From contig NZ_FOAM01000004.1 in assembly GCF_900109605.1 (NCBI RefSeq), positions 1 through 64,000 on the forward strand: 64,000 nucleotides of DNA. The letters are read 5' to 3'. Below are positions 7,005-16,804 of this stretch, in pieces; position 1 is the first letter of the stretch, and each line of letters begins with the position of its first letter. The notes under the pieces were generated by a model, which was not told where the DNA came from, did not search any database, and saw only the letters and a list, made by a program, of their open reading frames with translations. This stretch comes from Xaviernesmea oryzae. Lineage in GTDB: Bacteria > Pseudomonadota > Alphaproteobacteria > Rhizobiales > Rhizobiaceae. The position numbers were made by a program, and so were the translations under genes.

Positions 7005-8495
7005 TCAAGCGCCGGAGCGCGAGCGGAACAGGTCGAGCGAAACCGGGCTGTCGGGGATCTCGACGCGAAACAGGGTGCCGCGCGTGGGCTTTTCCACCAG
7101 CGCGATGGTACCGCCATGGGCGAGCACCAGCTCGCGGGCAATGGCAAGGCCGAGGCCGGTGCCGCCGGAGCGGGCCGATCCGCGAAAGGCGGAGAAGAGG
7201 TTCTCGCGCGCCTTCGGCGGCATGCCGGGTCCGGTATCATCCACCGAGATCGACACGACGCTGCCGGTGCGGGTCGCGGAGATGGAGATGATCCCGGTCT
7301 CCCCGCCACGCTCCTGCTGCAGCGCCTGCAAGGCGTTGCGGGCGAGATTGTGCACGACGCGGAAAAGCTGCTCGCCATCGGCATCCACCTCGATCTCGCC
7401 ATCCACCTGCACGCGAAGCTCGATGCCCGACTGCGGATCGATTGCCAGAAGTTCGGTGACATCCTGGATCAACGGCTTCAGCTTGAGGAAGCGGCGGTTC
7501 GGCGCGTTCTCCTTCGCCCGTCCATAGGCCATGACATGGGTGGTGTAGGACACGGCGCGGTCGATGGCGCGCAGCAGCGTCGGGGTGAAGCGCTTGACCA
7601 TGGGATCGTCGACATCGCTCAGCCGGTCCGAGATCAGCTGCGCGGAAGACAGCATGTTGCGCATGTCGTGATTGATCTTGGAGACGGCCAGGCCGAGATC
7701 GGCGAGGTTCTTCTGCTCCTTCAAAGTCTTTTGCAGGTCGCGCTGCATGAAGGCCAGGTGTCGCCCAGCCATGGCCAGCTCGTCGCGGCCCTCCGTCTCC
7801 GCCATGACCCTGGCAGGATCGGCTGGGTCGGCGGCGAACTCCTGCATGTTGTCGGTCATCCGCTTGATCGGCTGAAGAAACATGCGGTTGATCGCCACGA
7901 AGATGAAGATGCCCGTGATCAGCGAGATGATGATCGAGATGACGAAGACGTTGCGGGCATAGCGCAGCATGGCCTTGCGCAGCTTCTTGTCCGGCATGAC
8001 CAGCTCGATCATCGTATCGGCATTGTCGTCGTCGATCGCGCCGTAGACGCGAATTGTCCTGTCGCCGCCGAAGATCAGCGTATCGAGCGCATCATGAATG
8101 GCCAGCAGCGGATTGGCGTCATCGACATCATATTGCGCATCGACATCCGGCGGCATTTCGTCGGCGACGATCAGACGCGATTCGTCCTTGTGGCGCAGGG
8201 CGATCGCCAGGGCACCCGTGGTGCGCAGCGTATCTTCGCGCACCTTGCCGTCGAGCTGGATGTTCTGCAGCCCGTCCACGACGATGGCGGCGGCGGCGGC
8301 CGTGTTCAGGCGGTCGTCCAGCCAGCGGATCCGCATGGCCGAGATCGACGGCACGAAGATCAGCACTTCCGCGACCATGACGAAGATCACAGTGAGCAGC
8401 AGCAGCTTGCCCGAGAGGCCGCGAAAGAAGCTCGGCCGCGCGAAAGCCTGCGCCGCCTTCGGCGCATCCTCCGCATGCATTGCGGCCTTCGTCAT
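7005..8495 (-). CDS. Membrane sensor histidine kinase
   Basis: A 496-residue kinase from the ATG at 8495, which follows a GGAGG-containing leader; the frame is open further upstream but less protein-like. It has transmembrane segments at about 30-50 and 183-205, a periplasmic loop between them, and a HAMP-like stretch at 205-250. The H-box is unusual in form, SKINHDMRNMLSSA, with His276. A standard HATPase follows: N box HNLARNALQALQ, DDTGPGMP and GGTGLGLAIA. No response regulator gene is adjacent, so its partner is elsewhere. It is the first chromosomal gene beyond tRNA-Arg. Ligand and output are unknown. Confidence 0.88.
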   Translation of the reverse strand: MTKAAMHAEDAPKAAQAFARPSFFRGLSGKLLLLTVIFVMVAEVLIFVPSISAMRIRWLDDRLNTAAAAAIVVDGLQNIQLDGKVREDTLRTTGALAIALRHKDESRLIVADEMPPDVDAQYDVDDANPLLAIHDALDTLIFGGDRTIRVYGAIDDDNADTMIELVMPDKKLRKAMLRYARNVFVISIIISLITGIFIFVAINRMFLQPIKRMTDNMQEFAADPADPARVMAETEGRDELAMAGRHLAFMQRDLQKTLKEQKNLADLGLAVSKINHDMRNMLSSAQLISDRLSDVDDPMVKRFTPTLLRAIDRAVSYTTHVMAYGRAKENAPNRRFLKLKPLIQDVTELLAIDPQSGIELRVQVDGEIEVDADGEQLFRVVHNLARNALQALQQERGGETGIISISATRTGSVVSISVDDTGPGMPPKARENLFSAFRGSARSGGTGLGLAIARELVLAHGGTIALVEKPTRGTLFRVEIPDSPVSLDLFRSRSGA

Positions 8496-8737
8496 CGCCC
8501 ACCAGCCTCCCTTCGACTCCGCATCGCCGCAAGGCTGCGCCGGTTTCAAATCCGGCATCGACAACCTCATGGCGCCGGTGCCGGCCATCTGTTGGCCTGC
8601 ACTAAAGCACAACTTGATACGGATCACATCGGCTCTACCGTCGGAAGAATTATGGCGGATGAACGGCATAGGAAAGCCTGCGCCAACAGTTTCCCTCGGC
8701 AATTGGCTAAAATGCCGGTTAGGCCCGGCTTCTCACG

Positions 8738-8775
8738 TGAAAAAGGCGCCGACAGCAAGTGGACGGCGCCTTGAT
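8738..8775 (-). terminator. Intrinsic terminator of the chemoreceptor gene
   Basis: On the minus strand an 8 bp stem, AAGGCGCC (8765-8772) with GGCGCCTT (8743-8750), is followed by a T run (TTTTTC). It starts about 35 bases after the stop of the MCP gene at 8807. Confidence 0.8.
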
Positions 8776-8806
8776 TCATGGAAAACGTGGAAGCGGGAAC
8801 GGAGGC

Positions 8807-10960
8807 TCAGAACTCCTCCCAATTGTCCTCGGAGGGCTTGGCGGCAGGCGGGCTGAAGGCCTTGGCTACGGTCTTCATCATCTGCCGGGCCGGAGAGGCC
8901 ACGGCGCGGCTGACGGGCGAGGCCGGGGCGATGCGAGGCGCTTTGGCGGTGCCGAGCTTTATGCCGAAGCTTCGCGAAGGCGCGGCAGGCGACTGACTAG
9001 CAGCTGGCGACGGGCTGGCCGCAGGCCGGCTTGCCGAAAACGCCGGCGCGGAGCGGTGATCGGACGCTGTCTGCGCGAACCCGCCGCCGCGCACGGCTGC
9101 ACCGGCCTGGCCCAGGCGAAAGCGGCCGACCATGGAGGAAACGTGATCGGCCTCGCCGGCGAGCTGATGCATGGAGGAATTGATATCTTCCACCATCGCG
9201 GCGTTGCGCTGCGTCACCTGGTCCATCTGGTTGATGGCCGCCGAAACCTCCTTGAGCCCCGTCGATTGCTCCTGCGCGGCGGTGGCGATCTCGCGGATCT
9301 GCGCGTGGATGGACTGGACGCTGGAGTCGATCGCCCCCAGCGCGGAACCCGTTTCCTGAACCAGCCGCACGCCGTTTGCGACCTCGCTGCCGGAACGGGC
9401 GATCAGGATCTTGATATCCTTGGCCGCTTGGGCCGAGCGCTGGGCGAGTTCGCGCACCTCCTGGGCCACCACGGCAAAGCCCTTGCCGGCTTCGCCGGCA
9501 CGAGCGGCTTCCACGCCGGCATTGAGCGCCAGCAGGTTGGTCTGGAAAGCGATCTCGTCGATGACGTTGGTGATGTTTCCGATTTCGGTCGAGGCCTGCT
9601 CGATGCGCTGCATGGCATCGACTGCATCGCGAACGATGACGCCGGACTGTTCGGCACTGCGCGCCGCCTCTGCCACCACCGTGGAGGCCTCTTGGGCCCG
9701 GTCGGAGGACACGCGGACCGCGCTGGTGATTTCCTCGATGGCCGAAGAGGTCTGCTCCAGCGCCGCCGCCTGCTGCTCCGTTCTGTGCGACAGATCGCTG
9801 GAAGCCTGGCGCAGACCCGCCGTGCCGGCATGAATGCCGTCCGTGGCCGAGCGCATGTCCTGCATGGTGCTACGAAGCTGCGCCAGCGTTTCGTTCATAT
9901 TGGTCTGGAGTTCGGCAAAGGCACCGCGGAACTGGCCTTCCATGGCCTGGTCCAGGTCGCCATCGGCAAGCCGCGCGATCACGCGCCTGGTTTCGCCGAT
10001 GCCCGCCTCCACGCTTTCCACCAGCGCGTTGACACTGGCCGCGAACTGGTCGAGCGCCGGATCGCCCGATCGCTCGGGAATGCGGCGGCTGAAATCGCCT
10101 GCAACGGCAGCCGAGACAAGGCCGGCCACATGGGTCTGAAGCGTCTGTGCGCGGCTGCGCTGCTGCGCCTCCTCGCGGGCATGGGCGCTCATGCTCAAAC
10201 CATTGCGCTTGAAGACCTCCACGGCCTTGGCCATTTCGCCCACTTCGTCGGTGCGGTCGGTAAAGCCGACAGGCGCTTCGAGTTCGCCGCCGGCAAGACG
10301 CTTCATCGTGTCCGAAAGATCAAGGATGGGGCGGCTCAGACGGCGGGCAAGCGTGAGGCCGACAGCAAGGCTGAGCGCGAGGCCGGCAAGTGCGCAGACG
10401 CTGATCGTCGTCCAGGCCACGGTGCGCAGCGTATCGGCAGCGGCATCGACCTCGACCAAGGCCTTGCGGTCCTTTTCGACAACGGCATCGATGGCCGCCT
10501 GATAGGCCTTGCGGTTTGCCCGGTTGGTATCGGTATTGCCCTGCGCATTCGCCGCCTCGATCGAGACTTCGCGGCCAAGACGGGACGTCTCCATCCGGAT
10601 AGTCCGGAATTCGCCGGCCTTCTGACGCAAGGCCTCGAAATCGGCGCGCTCGCCTTCAGGCACCAGCTTGGCCCAATCGACCAGCAGCGTGTCGATCTCA
10701 GCCAGGTTCTTGTCCATGCCATCTGCGAATTTCGGCACGTCCTCGGCCTTGCGCGCGGCGTAGATACCGCGCGACTCCATGACCACGGCCGTCACGAGAC
10801 GGTTGAGATGTTCGCCATTGTAGACGCGCGCTGAAATATTTTCATAGCTGTTGAAATGCGCATCATAGCGGCGCACCACCTCCAGCGCGGTCCCGGCCAC
10901 CAGAACGGTGACGACCCCCATGACAGCCAGAATGACGTTGATCTTACCGCGAATTCGCAT
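8807..10960 (-). CDS. Methyl-accepting chemotaxis protein
   Basis: A 717-residue chemoreceptor. The ATG at 10960 ([15 protein letters not shown]) follows GGGAGGG by 5 bases; upstream codons are non-coding. TM1 lies at about 8-30. A four-helix-bundle sensor comes next, then TM2 at about 187-212, followed by HAMP sequences ([18 protein letters not shown] and a second one further on). The signalling tip contains [20 protein letters not shown] and [19 protein letters not shown] Pro/Ala/Ser-rich linker leads to the C-terminal pentapeptide NWEEF, an NWETF-like tether for CheR/CheB, so this is a full receptor subject to adaptation. No che genes are nearby. The ligand is unknown. Confidence 0.93.
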   Translation of the reverse strand: MRIRGKINVILAVMGVVTVLVAGTALEVVRRYDAHFNSYENISARVYNGEHLNRLVTAVVMESRGIYAARKAEDVPKFADGMDKNLAEIDTLLVDWAKLVPEGERADFEALRQKAGEFRTIRMETSRLGREVSIEAANAQGNTDTNRANRKAYQAAIDAVVEKDRKALVEVDAAADTLRTVAWTTISVCALAGLALSLAVGLTLARRLSRPILDLSDTMKRLAGGELEAPVGFTDRTDEVGEMAKAVEVFKRNGLSMSAHAREEAQQRSRAQTLQTHVAGLVSAAVAGDFSRRIPERSGDPALDQFAASVNALVESVEAGIGETRRVIARLADGDLDQAMEGQFRGAFAELQTNMNETLAQLRSTMQDMRSATDGIHAGTAGLRQASSDLSHRTEQQAAALEQTSSAIEEITSAVRVSSDRAQEASTVVAEAARSAEQSGVIVRDAVDAMQRIEQASTEIGNITNVIDEIAFQTNLLALNAGVEAARAGEAGKGFAVVAQEVRELAQRSAQAAKDIKILIARSGSEVANGVRLVQETGSALGAIDSSVQSIHAQIREIATAAQEQSTGLKEVSAAINQMDQVTQRNAAMVEDINSSMHQLAGEADHVSSMVGRFRLGQAGAAVRGGGFAQTASDHRSAPAFSASRPAASPSPAASQSPAAPSRSFGIKLGTAKAPRIAPASPVSRAVASPARQMMKTVAKAFSPPAAKPSEDNWEEF

Positions 10961-11304
10961 CGATGCCCTCCCCCAGCGCGACCCTACGGCCGCAGCGCAT
11001 GAACGACCCGCGGCCGGCCGGGGGCAGGCATGACGGGCGTATGTCAGCCGCATCTTTCGCTTCAACTACCAAAGAAAGGATGAAGAGAGCGGTGCAAGAA
11101 GCATGGACAGGGCTGTCCAATCGGCCATGCAGCTTGCCGCTATCAAGGCGTTCCGGGCGTAAAACGCCAATTTCCCCTGTGAACAGGGCCTCGGTCGATG
11201 CCAGTCAAAATGTCCTGTGGCCCTTTGCTCCCGGGGCATCGAGCAGAGGCAAAGGATCAAATCGGCCCATGAGCCGGCTTAGCGCCACGGAAGGCCTGCG
11301 AAGA

Positions 11305-11334
11305 TTGACTTTCGCCGCATTTTGCACTTATAAG
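11305..11334 (+). promoter_or_regulatory. Sigma-70 promoter of rpmH
   Basis: TTGACT (11305-11310) and TATAAG (11329-11334) are separated by 18 bases. They lie about 115 bases upstream of the rpmH start. They are close to the primary sigma consensus and placed to drive rpmH-rnpA-yidC. Confidence 0.65.
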
Positions 11335-11449
11335 CCGCGCGTCCGGACCCGCCCTGCCCTTGTCGGCAGATTTTTGCGGGTTCCTTTCACCACGCTCCTT
11401 GCCGGCAACGGCAAATCAAGAAGGGCCGCACACCGCGGTGTTAAAATAA

Positions 11450-11587
11450 ATGACGAAGCGTACCTATCAACCGTCGAAGCTGGTCCGCAAGCGCCGGCAT
11501 GGCTTCCGCGCCCGTATCGCTACAAAGGGTGGCCGCAAGGTCATCGTCGCCCGCCGCGCCCGCGGCCGCAAGCGGCTGTCGGCCTAA
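11450..11587 (+). CDS. rpmH: 50S ribosomal protein L34
   Basis: A 45-residue, extremely basic protein, [19 protein letters not shown] through to ARGRKRLSA, which is the textbook L34 sequence. It is a late-assembly component of the large subunit. It lies at the head of the conserved rpmH-rnpA-yidC group, with rnpA 120 bases downstream. The start is ATG at 11450. Most relatives begin MKRTYQPS; this one has an extra Thr after Met. Confidence 0.98.
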   Translation: MTKRTYQPSKLVRKRRHGFRARIATKGGRKVIVARRARGRKRLSA

Positions 11588-11707
11588 GAACCTGCATCGC
11601 TTCGGTCTCTCTTCATTTCGAAGAGGCGTCCGGGCGGCAGTCGGCCTTCACCCTTTCGTGCATGGATCGGTCGCGATGCGGCGGGTCAGATGAGGAGCCA
11701 TCGGGCT

Positions 11708-12097
11708 ATGTCCTCGATCCCTCCCAAGAAGACTGCCGGGCGGCTCAAGAGCCGGCCGGAGTTTCTCGCCGTTCGCGAGGGCGAAAAGCGCAAGGGCCCG
11801 ATCTTCCTCTTGGAGGTTCTGGACCGCAAGGCGCCCGAAACCTCGCCACGCGTCGGCTTTACCGTGACGAAGAAGCACGGCAATGCGGTCGAACGAAACC
11901 GCATGCGGCGGCGCCTTCGCGAGGCCGTCCGGCTGTCGGCCGAGGCCGCCATGAAACCCGGACATGACTATGTGATCGTCGCTCGGCGCGACGTGCTGAG
12001 CGTGCCCTTCGACAGGCTGAAGCGGGCTCTCATCGAACGTATCGACAGCAAGACCCGACAAACACGGCCCGAGAAAGCCGGCTCCAGGAAAGAGTAA
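11708..12097 (+). CDS. rnpA: Ribonuclease P protein component
   Basis: A 129-residue basic protein that binds the RNase P RNA and aids 5' maturation of tRNAs. The family motif is clear: [19 protein letters not shown], with the RNR box, followed by LREAVRL. The ATG at 11708 is preferred (AGGAG 10 bases upstream); an ATG six codons earlier at 11690 is the alternative. The gene overlaps the yidC start by one base, so the two are coupled. The order rpmH-rnpA-yidC is conserved in bacteria. Confidence 0.95.
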   Translation: MSSIPPKKTAGRLKSRPEFLAVREGEKRKGPIFLLEVLDRKAPETSPRVGFTVTKKHGNAVERNRMRRRLREAVRLSAEAAMKPGHDYVIVARRDVLSVPFDRLKRALIERIDSKTRQTRPEKAGSRKE

Positions 12098-13902
12098 TGG
12101 AAAACAACCGCAATTACTTCGTGGCGATTGCCCTGTCCGTCCTGATCCTGATCGCCTGGCAGTTCCTCTACATCAATCCCAAGATGGAGCGTGAGCGCGC
12201 GATCGAGCAGGCGCGTCAGGCGCAGATCAGCGAGCAGCAGGCTGCAAGCGGCGCGACCGGCCAGAACCAGCCCGTCGCAGGCCAGACGGCCAATGGTGCA
12301 GCGCCGGCTGGAAGCCCGGCCGCAACCGACCTTTCCCGCGACCAGGTTCTCGCCCGCACGCAGCGCGTGGAGATCGACACCGAAGCGCTTGCCGGCTCGA
12401 TCAACCTCACCGGCGCCCGCCTCGACGACCTGAAGCTGAAGGAATATCACGAGACCGTCGACAAGAGCAGTCCGATCATCACGCTCTTCAGCCCGGGCGA
12501 AACGGCTGACGGCTATTTTGCAGAGCTCGGCTATGTCGGCACCAGCGAAACCGGCGCCGTTCCCGGCCCGCAGACCGTCTGGACCGCGCCTGCAGGCGCC
12601 AAGCTCACCACACAGACGCCGGTGACGCTGACCTTCACCAACGACAAGGGCCTGACATTTGCCCGCACGATCTCGGTCGACGACCACTTCATGTTCAATG
12701 TCGCCGACAAGATCACCAACGCATCCGGCGCGCCCGTCTCACTGCAGCCCTATGGCCGCGTGACCCGCAATACCAAGCCGGCGACACCCAGTGTCTACGT
12801 CCTGCATGAAGGCTTCATCGGCTATGTCGGCGAGCATGGGCTGCAGGAAATCAAATATGCCAAGGTCGAGGACGACGTTGCCGTCAAGCCCGGCAAGGCG
12901 ACCGGCGGCTGGACCGGCATTACGGACAAATATTGGGCGGCCGCGATCGTTCCGCCGCAGAACATCGCCTATGAGGCAAGCTATAATCACTTCACCCAGG
13001 GGCGCGCCAGCTACCAGGCCGATTATCGCCAGGATGCCGTGACCGTGGCACCCGGCCAGACGCAGGAGTTGAAGACGCTGGTCTTCGCCGGCGCCAAGCA
13101 GGTGCCGCTCGTCGATGGCTATGAGGCCCGCTACGAGATTCCGAAGTTCGACCTTCTGATCGATTGGGGATGGTTCTACTTCATCACCAAGCCGATGTTT
13201 AAGCTGATGGACTTCTTCTTCCGCTTCTTCGGCAATTTCGGTGTGGCGATCCTGCTGACCACCATCGTCGTCAAGCTGCTCTTCTTCCCGCTGGCCAGCA
13301 AGCAATATGCGTCCATGGCCAACATGAAGAAGGTTCAGCCGAAGATGGAGGAACTGAAGAAGCAGTATGGCGAGGACCGCATGGGCCTGCAGCAAGCCAT
13401 GATGCAGCTCTACAAGGACGAAAAGATCAATCCTGTCGCCGGCTGCTGGCCGATCGTCCTGCAGATCCCGGTATTCTTCGCGCTCTACAAGGTCATCTAC
13501 GTGACCATCGAGATGCGGCATGCGCCTTTCTTCGGCTGGATCCAGGATCTGTCCGCGCCGGACCCGACCTCGCTGTTCAACCTGTTCGGTCTCCTGCCCT
13601 TCGCCGTGCCGCATGCGCTGATGATCGGCGTCTGGCCGATCGTCATGGGCATCACCATGTTCCTGCAGATGCGCATGAACCCGACTCCGCCGGATCCGAC
13701 CCAGGCGATGATCTTCACCTGGATGCCGCTGGTCTTCACCTTCATGCTGGCGAGCTTCCCGTCAGGCCTCGTCATTTACTGGGCGTGGAACAACACGCTC
13801 TCGGTCATCCAGCAGGCGATCATCATGCGCCGGCACGGGGTCAAGGTAGAGCTCTTTGACAACATCAAAGGCTTGTTCAAAAAGCCCAAACCGGCGGAAT
13901 AG
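12097..13902 (+). CDS. yidC: Membrane protein insertase YidC
   Basis: A 601-residue inner-membrane insertase that helps SecYEG and also works alone on small membrane proteins. TM1 is at about 8-26 ([19 protein letters not shown]). A low-complexity Ala/Gln/Gly linker and a large periplasmic beta-domain (about 95-350) follow. The conserved 60 kDa core runs from about 370 ([16 protein letters not shown]) to the end, with the remaining TM helices and a basic tail. Its length is normal for alphaproteobacteria. A strong terminator follows at 13921. Confidence 0.98.
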   Translation: MENNRNYFVAIALSVLILIAWQFLYINPKMERERAIEQARQAQISEQQAASGATGQNQPVAGQTANGAAPAGSPAATDLSRDQVLARTQRVEIDTEALAGSINLTGARLDDLKLKEYHETVDKSSPIITLFSPGETADGYFAELGYVGTSETGAVPGPQTVWTAPAGAKLTTQTPVTLTFTNDKGLTFARTISVDDHFMFNVADKITNASGAPVSLQPYGRVTRNTKPATPSVYVLHEGFIGYVGEHGLQEIKYAKVEDDVAVKPGKATGGWTGITDKYWAAAIVPPQNIAYEASYNHFTQGRASYQADYRQDAVTVAPGQTQELKTLVFAGAKQVPLVDGYEARYEIPKFDLLIDWGWFYFITKPMFKLMDFFFRFFGNFGVAILLTTIVVKLLFFPLASKQYASMANMKKVQPKMEELKKQYGEDRMGLQQAMMQLYKDEKINPVAGCWPIVLQIPVFFALYKVIYVTIEMRHAPFFGWIQDLSAPDPTSLFNLFGLLPFAVPHALMIGVWPIVMGITMFLQMRMNPTPPDPTQAMIFTWMPLVFTFMLASFPSGLVIYWAWNNTLSVIQQAIIMRRHGVKVELFDNIKGLFKKPKPAE

Positions 13903-13920
13903 GCCGCGCCTTCCTCAAGA

Positions 13921-13949
13921 CCCCGGGCCTCGCGCCCGGGGTTTTCGTT
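13921..13949 (+). terminator. Intrinsic terminator after yidC
   Basis: CCCCGGGC (13921-13928) pairs with GCCCGGGG (13934-13941) around a short loop and is followed by TTTTCGTTT. It begins 19 bases after the yidC stop. Confidence 0.88.
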
Positions 13950-14027
13950 TGGGGACGGCCTTGCCTTCGCGACTGGACGCAAGGGTCCCCGATGCCGCAT
14001 TATGAAGATCCGCAAGGAAGACGAGAC

Positions 14028-14684
14028 ATGACCGAAGCCGACCGCCCCGTCGAAAACAAGCCGCTCTTTGGCAATCCCTGGATCTTCATTCGCGGCGTGC
14101 CCTCCATGCAGTTTCTGCCGCCGGAGGGGCCTGCGGAAGTGGCCTTTGCGGGGCGCTCCAATGTCGGCAAATCCTCGCTGATCAACGCCTTGACCGGCCA
14201 TAAGGGCTTGGCGCGCACCTCCAACACGCCCGGACGAACGCAGGAACTCAACTATTTCGTGCCGGACGGCTATTCCGGCGAAGGCAGCGACCTGCCGCCC
14301 ATGGCCCTGGTCGACATGCCCGGCTATGGCTATGCCCAGGCACCCAAGGCCCAGGTAGACGCCTGGACCAAGCTCGTCTTCGATTACCTGCGCGGCCGTG
14401 CCACCTTGAAGCGCGTCTATGTGCTGATCGACAGCCGCCATGGCCTGAAGAAGAACGACGAGGAGGTGCTGGCACTCCTCGACAAGGCTGCCGTCTCCTA
14501 CCAGATCGTTCTGACCAAGACCGACAAGATCAAGGCCGGCGCCGTGCCGCATCTGATGGCCGATACCACACAGCGCATCCTCAAGCGCCCGGCTGCGTTT
14601 CCCGAGGTGATCGCGACCTCCTCGGAAAAGGGTGAGGGTCTGGATGCCTTGCGCGCCGCGATCCTGGCGAGCATCAAACCCTGA
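14028..14684 (+). CDS. engB: Ribosome biogenesis GTPase EngB/YihA/YsxC
   Basis: A 218-residue GTPase needed for 50S assembly. G1 is [13 protein letters not shown]3 is [10 protein letters not shown]4 is TKTDK and G5 is ATSSEKGEG. The ATG at 14028 follows GGAAGACGAGAC; an ATG at 13992 would add 12 residues without family support. In rhizobia engB sits between yidC and argB, as here, but a membrane protein and an envelope-stress cluster now separate it from argB. Confidence 0.95.
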   Translation: MTEADRPVENKPLFGNPWIFIRGVPSMQFLPPEGPAEVAFAGRSNVGKSSLINALTGHKGLARTSNTPGRTQELNYFVPDGYSGEGSDLPPMALVDMPGYGYAQAPKAQVDAWTKLVFDYLRGRATLKRVYVLIDSRHGLKKNDEEVLALLDKAAVSYQIVLTKTDKIKAGAVPHLMADTTQRILKRPAAFPEVIATSSEKGEGLDALRAAILASIKP

Positions 14685-14820
14685 CGACAGAATACGGCGC
14701 AGCGTCTTTCGGCGACAGGTTCGTCCGTCAGACTCGCCTTATGAACGCTTGGCCCTAATTGCGAACTGGCATGGCTTTCACCCGAAAGTCCGTCATTCTC
14801 GTCAAGAAGGAGCCAGCCCC

Positions 14821-15363
14821 ATGTCCGATCTCATCGTCGTCGGTTTCGATACCAAGGAAGAAGCCGACAACGTCCTTCTGAAGTTGAACAGCCTCAGCAA
14901 GGAATATCTCGTGGATCTCGAGGATGCCGTCGTCGTCGTTCGCGACGAAAGCGGCAAGGTGCATTTGAAGCAGAGCATGAACCTGACGGCCGTCGGCGCC
15001 ACGTCGGGCCTTCTGTCCGGTTCGCTCTGGGGCGGCCTGGTCGGTCTGCTGTTCCTCAACCCGCTGGCGGGCTTTGCCATTGGCGGGGCAATCGGCGCCG
15101 GCGCGGGGGCTCTGTCCGGCTCGATGGCCGATTACGGCATCGATGACGACTTCATCAAGTCGCTGGGCGAGACCATCCCGAACGGGTCGTCCGCATTGTT
15201 CATCCTGGTGCGCAAGGTGCAGCCGGAAAAGGTGATGGCGGAACTCACCGGCTTCCGCGGCCGCGTGCTCAAGACCTCGCTCTCGCCCGATCAGGAGGCA
15301 AAGCTGCAGGCGGCCCTCTCAGGCGGCGCGCCGTCTCCGATTCCGGCGCCGGCTGCTTTTTAA
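14821..15363 (+). CDS. DUF1269-type membrane protein
   Basis: A 180-residue protein. An N-terminal alpha/beta region (MSDLIVVGFDTKEEADNVL) is followed by a Gly-rich hydrophobic hairpin at about 65-105 (GLLSGSLWGGLVGLLFLNP, then AIGGAIGAGAGALSG). A second soluble segment carries SSALFILVRKVQPEKV. This layout is the DUF1269 family, whose function is unknown. GAAGGAG precedes the ATG by 9 bases. It stands alone, converging on msrB. Confidence 0.85.
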   Translation: MSDLIVVGFDTKEEADNVLLKLNSLSKEYLVDLEDAVVVVRDESGKVHLKQSMNLTAVGATSGLLSGSLWGGLVGLLFLNPLAGFAIGGAIGAGAGALSGSMADYGIDDDFIKSLGETIPNGSSALFILVRKVQPEKVMAELTGFRGRVLKTSLSPDQEAKLQAALSGGAPSPIPAPAAF

Positions 15364-15373
15364 GCCTTCGCGA

Positions 15374-15408
15374 GAAAAAGCGCGGGGCCGAAGCCGGCGC
15401 CGCGCTTT
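15374..15408 (-). terminator. Intrinsic terminator after msrB
   Basis: The 9 bp stem AAAGCGCGG (15378-15386) with CCGCGCTTT (15400-15408) is followed on the minus strand by a T run. It serves msrB and may also stop the convergent DUF1269 gene weakly. Confidence 0.65.
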
Positions 15409-15421
15409 CCGCTCGCGCGCC

Positions 15422-15907
15422 TCAGTTGGGCATTTCGCCCGGCACGAAGGCAAGCGCCAGCCCGTTGATGCAATGCCGCTTTCCGGTGGGCTTCGGTCCA
15501 TCGTCGAAGACATGGCCGAGATGACCGCCGCAGCGCTTGCAGTGAACCTCCACCCTCTCCATGCCTTCAGAGGAATCCTTGCGCATCCCCACGGCCTCCG
15601 GCAGCGCCTTGGTGAAGCTCGGCCAGCCCGTGCCGCTGTCGAACTTGTTTTGCGAACTGTAGAGCTGCAGATCGCAGCCGGCGCAATGGAAGATTCCTTC
15701 GCGCTTCTCATTGTTGAGCGCGGAAGAGAAAGGTCGTTCCGTATCGGCTTTCCGCAGGATGCGATATTGATCCGGCGTCAGCTTGGCGCGCCATTCGGCA
15801 TCGGTTCGGGTGATCTCGAAGTCTTCGGCCCACAAGCGCTGAACGCCGGTGACGGTGAGAAGGCCAAGGGCGGCACCCGAGAGCAGGAAATGGCGGCGGT
15901 CGATCAT
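15422..15907 (-). CDS. msrB: Tat-exported peptide-methionine (R)-S-oxide reductase
   Basis: A 161-residue MsrB that reduces Met-R-sulfoxide in proteins. The start at 15907 (AGGAG upstream) gives a signal sequence, MIDRRHFLLSGAALGLL, with the Tat-like DRRHFL motif, so the enzyme should act outside the cytoplasm. Zinc cysteines are visible in CAGC and CKRCGGH. The catalytic-domain motifs GTGWPSF and GHVFDDGPKPTGKRHCING are present, with the catalytic Cys in RHCING. It lies downstream of a fasciclin gene and an ECF sigma/anti-sigma pair on the same strand, with a terminator between. This suggests, but does not prove, a shared envelope-oxidation response. Confidence 0.93.
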   Translation of the reverse strand: MIDRRHFLLSGAALGLLTVTGVQRLWAEDFEITRTDAEWRAKLTPDQYRILRKADTERPFSSALNNEKREGIFHCAGCDLQLYSSQNKFDSGTGWPSFTKALPEAVGMRKDSSEGMERVEVHCKRCGGHLGHVFDDGPKPTGKRHCINGLALAFVPGEMPN

Positions 15908-16000
15908 GATCAGGCTCCTTGCCCTTTTGCGCATTGCCAATTGCCCGCTTATTTAGGGCGTTTGCCGCTGGAGCAAGGCTTGGAACACATACCTGGCAAA

Positions 16001-16029
16001 ACAGAAACGGGCGGAAAATCTCCGCCCGT
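16001..16029 (-). terminator. Intrinsic terminator after the fasciclin gene
   Basis: On the minus strand the stem formed by 16021-16029 and 16007-16015 (ACGGGCGGA and its complement) is followed by a T-rich tract (TTTCTGTTTT). It begins about 45 bases after the stop. Confidence 0.8.
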
Positions 16030-16075
16030 CCGACATTTCTCAGCTCCAGTCACGCGCGTCGGCGCGTCATATCCG

Positions 16076-16639
16076 TCAGGATTTCGGCAGAAGAACCTTG
16101 TCGATCACGTGGATCACCCCGTTCGACTGCTTGACGTCGGCAATCGTCACATGGGCGACCGTGCCATTTTCATCGGTCAGCGTGATCGACTTGCCGTCCT
16201 TCTTGGCCTGAAGCACACAGCCGCCGACCGTCTTGATGGCGTGCGTGCCGCCGTCATCGGCGATCATCTTGTTGATCGTCTTCGACATGGCATCGGCCGC
16301 CACGACATGGCAGGTCAGGATCTTGGTCAGCTTCGCCTTGTTTTCCGGCTTCAGCAGCGTGTCCACCGTGCCGGCGGGCAGGGCTTCGAAAGCCTCGTTG
16401 GTCGGTGCGAAGACGGTATAGGGCCCCTTGCCTTCAAGCGTTCCCACCAGGCCGGCTGCCTTGACGGCGGCTACCAGCGTGGTGTGGTCCTTCGAATGCA
16501 CGGCATTTTCGACGATGTTCTTGTTGGCATACATCGGTGCGCCGCCGACCATCGGGTTCTTGGCTTGCGCGGCAACAGGCGCGGCAAGCGCTGCGATCAG
16601 GCCGACCATGACGGTGGTGCGCTGGATGGAGGTGAACAT
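16076..16639 (-). CDS. Secreted fasciclin (FAS1) domain protein
   Basis: A 187-residue protein with a cleavable signal peptide (hydrophobic 10-22, then PVAAQAKNP). One FAS1 domain fills the rest: H1 motif GPYTVFAPTNEAFEALP, LTCHVVAADAMSK, and H2 NGVIHVIDKVLLP. FAS1 proteins mediate adhesion or matrix contact. It lies directly downstream of an RskA-type anti-sigma gene and a SigK-like sigma gene, but a terminator at 16776-16803 implies its own promoter. In Mycobacterium tuberculosis SigK/RskA control the FAS1 proteins MPT70 and MPT83, so the pairing here is suggestive. Confidence in the domain is high and in the regulation moderate. Confidence 0.92.
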   Translation of the reverse strand: MFTSIQRTTVMVGLIAALAAPVAAQAKNPMVGGAPMYANKNIVENAVHSKDHTTLVAAVKAAGLVGTLEGKGPYTVFAPTNEAFEALPAGTVDTLLKPENKAKLTKILTCHVVAADAMSKTINKMIADDGGTHAIKTVGGCVLQAKKDGKSITLTDENGTVAHVTIADVKQSNGVIHVIDKVLLPKS

Positions 16640-16775
16640 GGGTCTCTTCCCTTCCTTGGTCCGCCCCGGATCATGCCGGTGGCGGCGCTTGGTTGTCCTC
16701 CCCGTCGACGGGGACAGAACGAACTACGGAAGGGTCGAAGAATAAGTTTCAGCCGACAGGCAAACGGTTGAGAAA

Positions 16776-16803
16776 AATTCCAAGCGCCGCGTAAGGGCGG
16801 CGC
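16776..16803 (-). terminator. Intrinsic terminator after the anti-sigma gene
   Basis: On the minus strand GCGCCGC (16797-16803) pairs with GCGGCGC (16783-16789) and is followed by TTGGAATTTTT. It starts within two bases of the anti-sigma stop codon. Confidence 0.65.
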
Positions 16804-16804
16804 G

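Noticed and set aside
6924-8774. 616-codon plus-strand frame opposite the histidine kinase
   Set aside because: It is an antisense shadow of a well-supported kinase gene. Similar long shadows oppose the MCP, glnD and other GC-rich genes.
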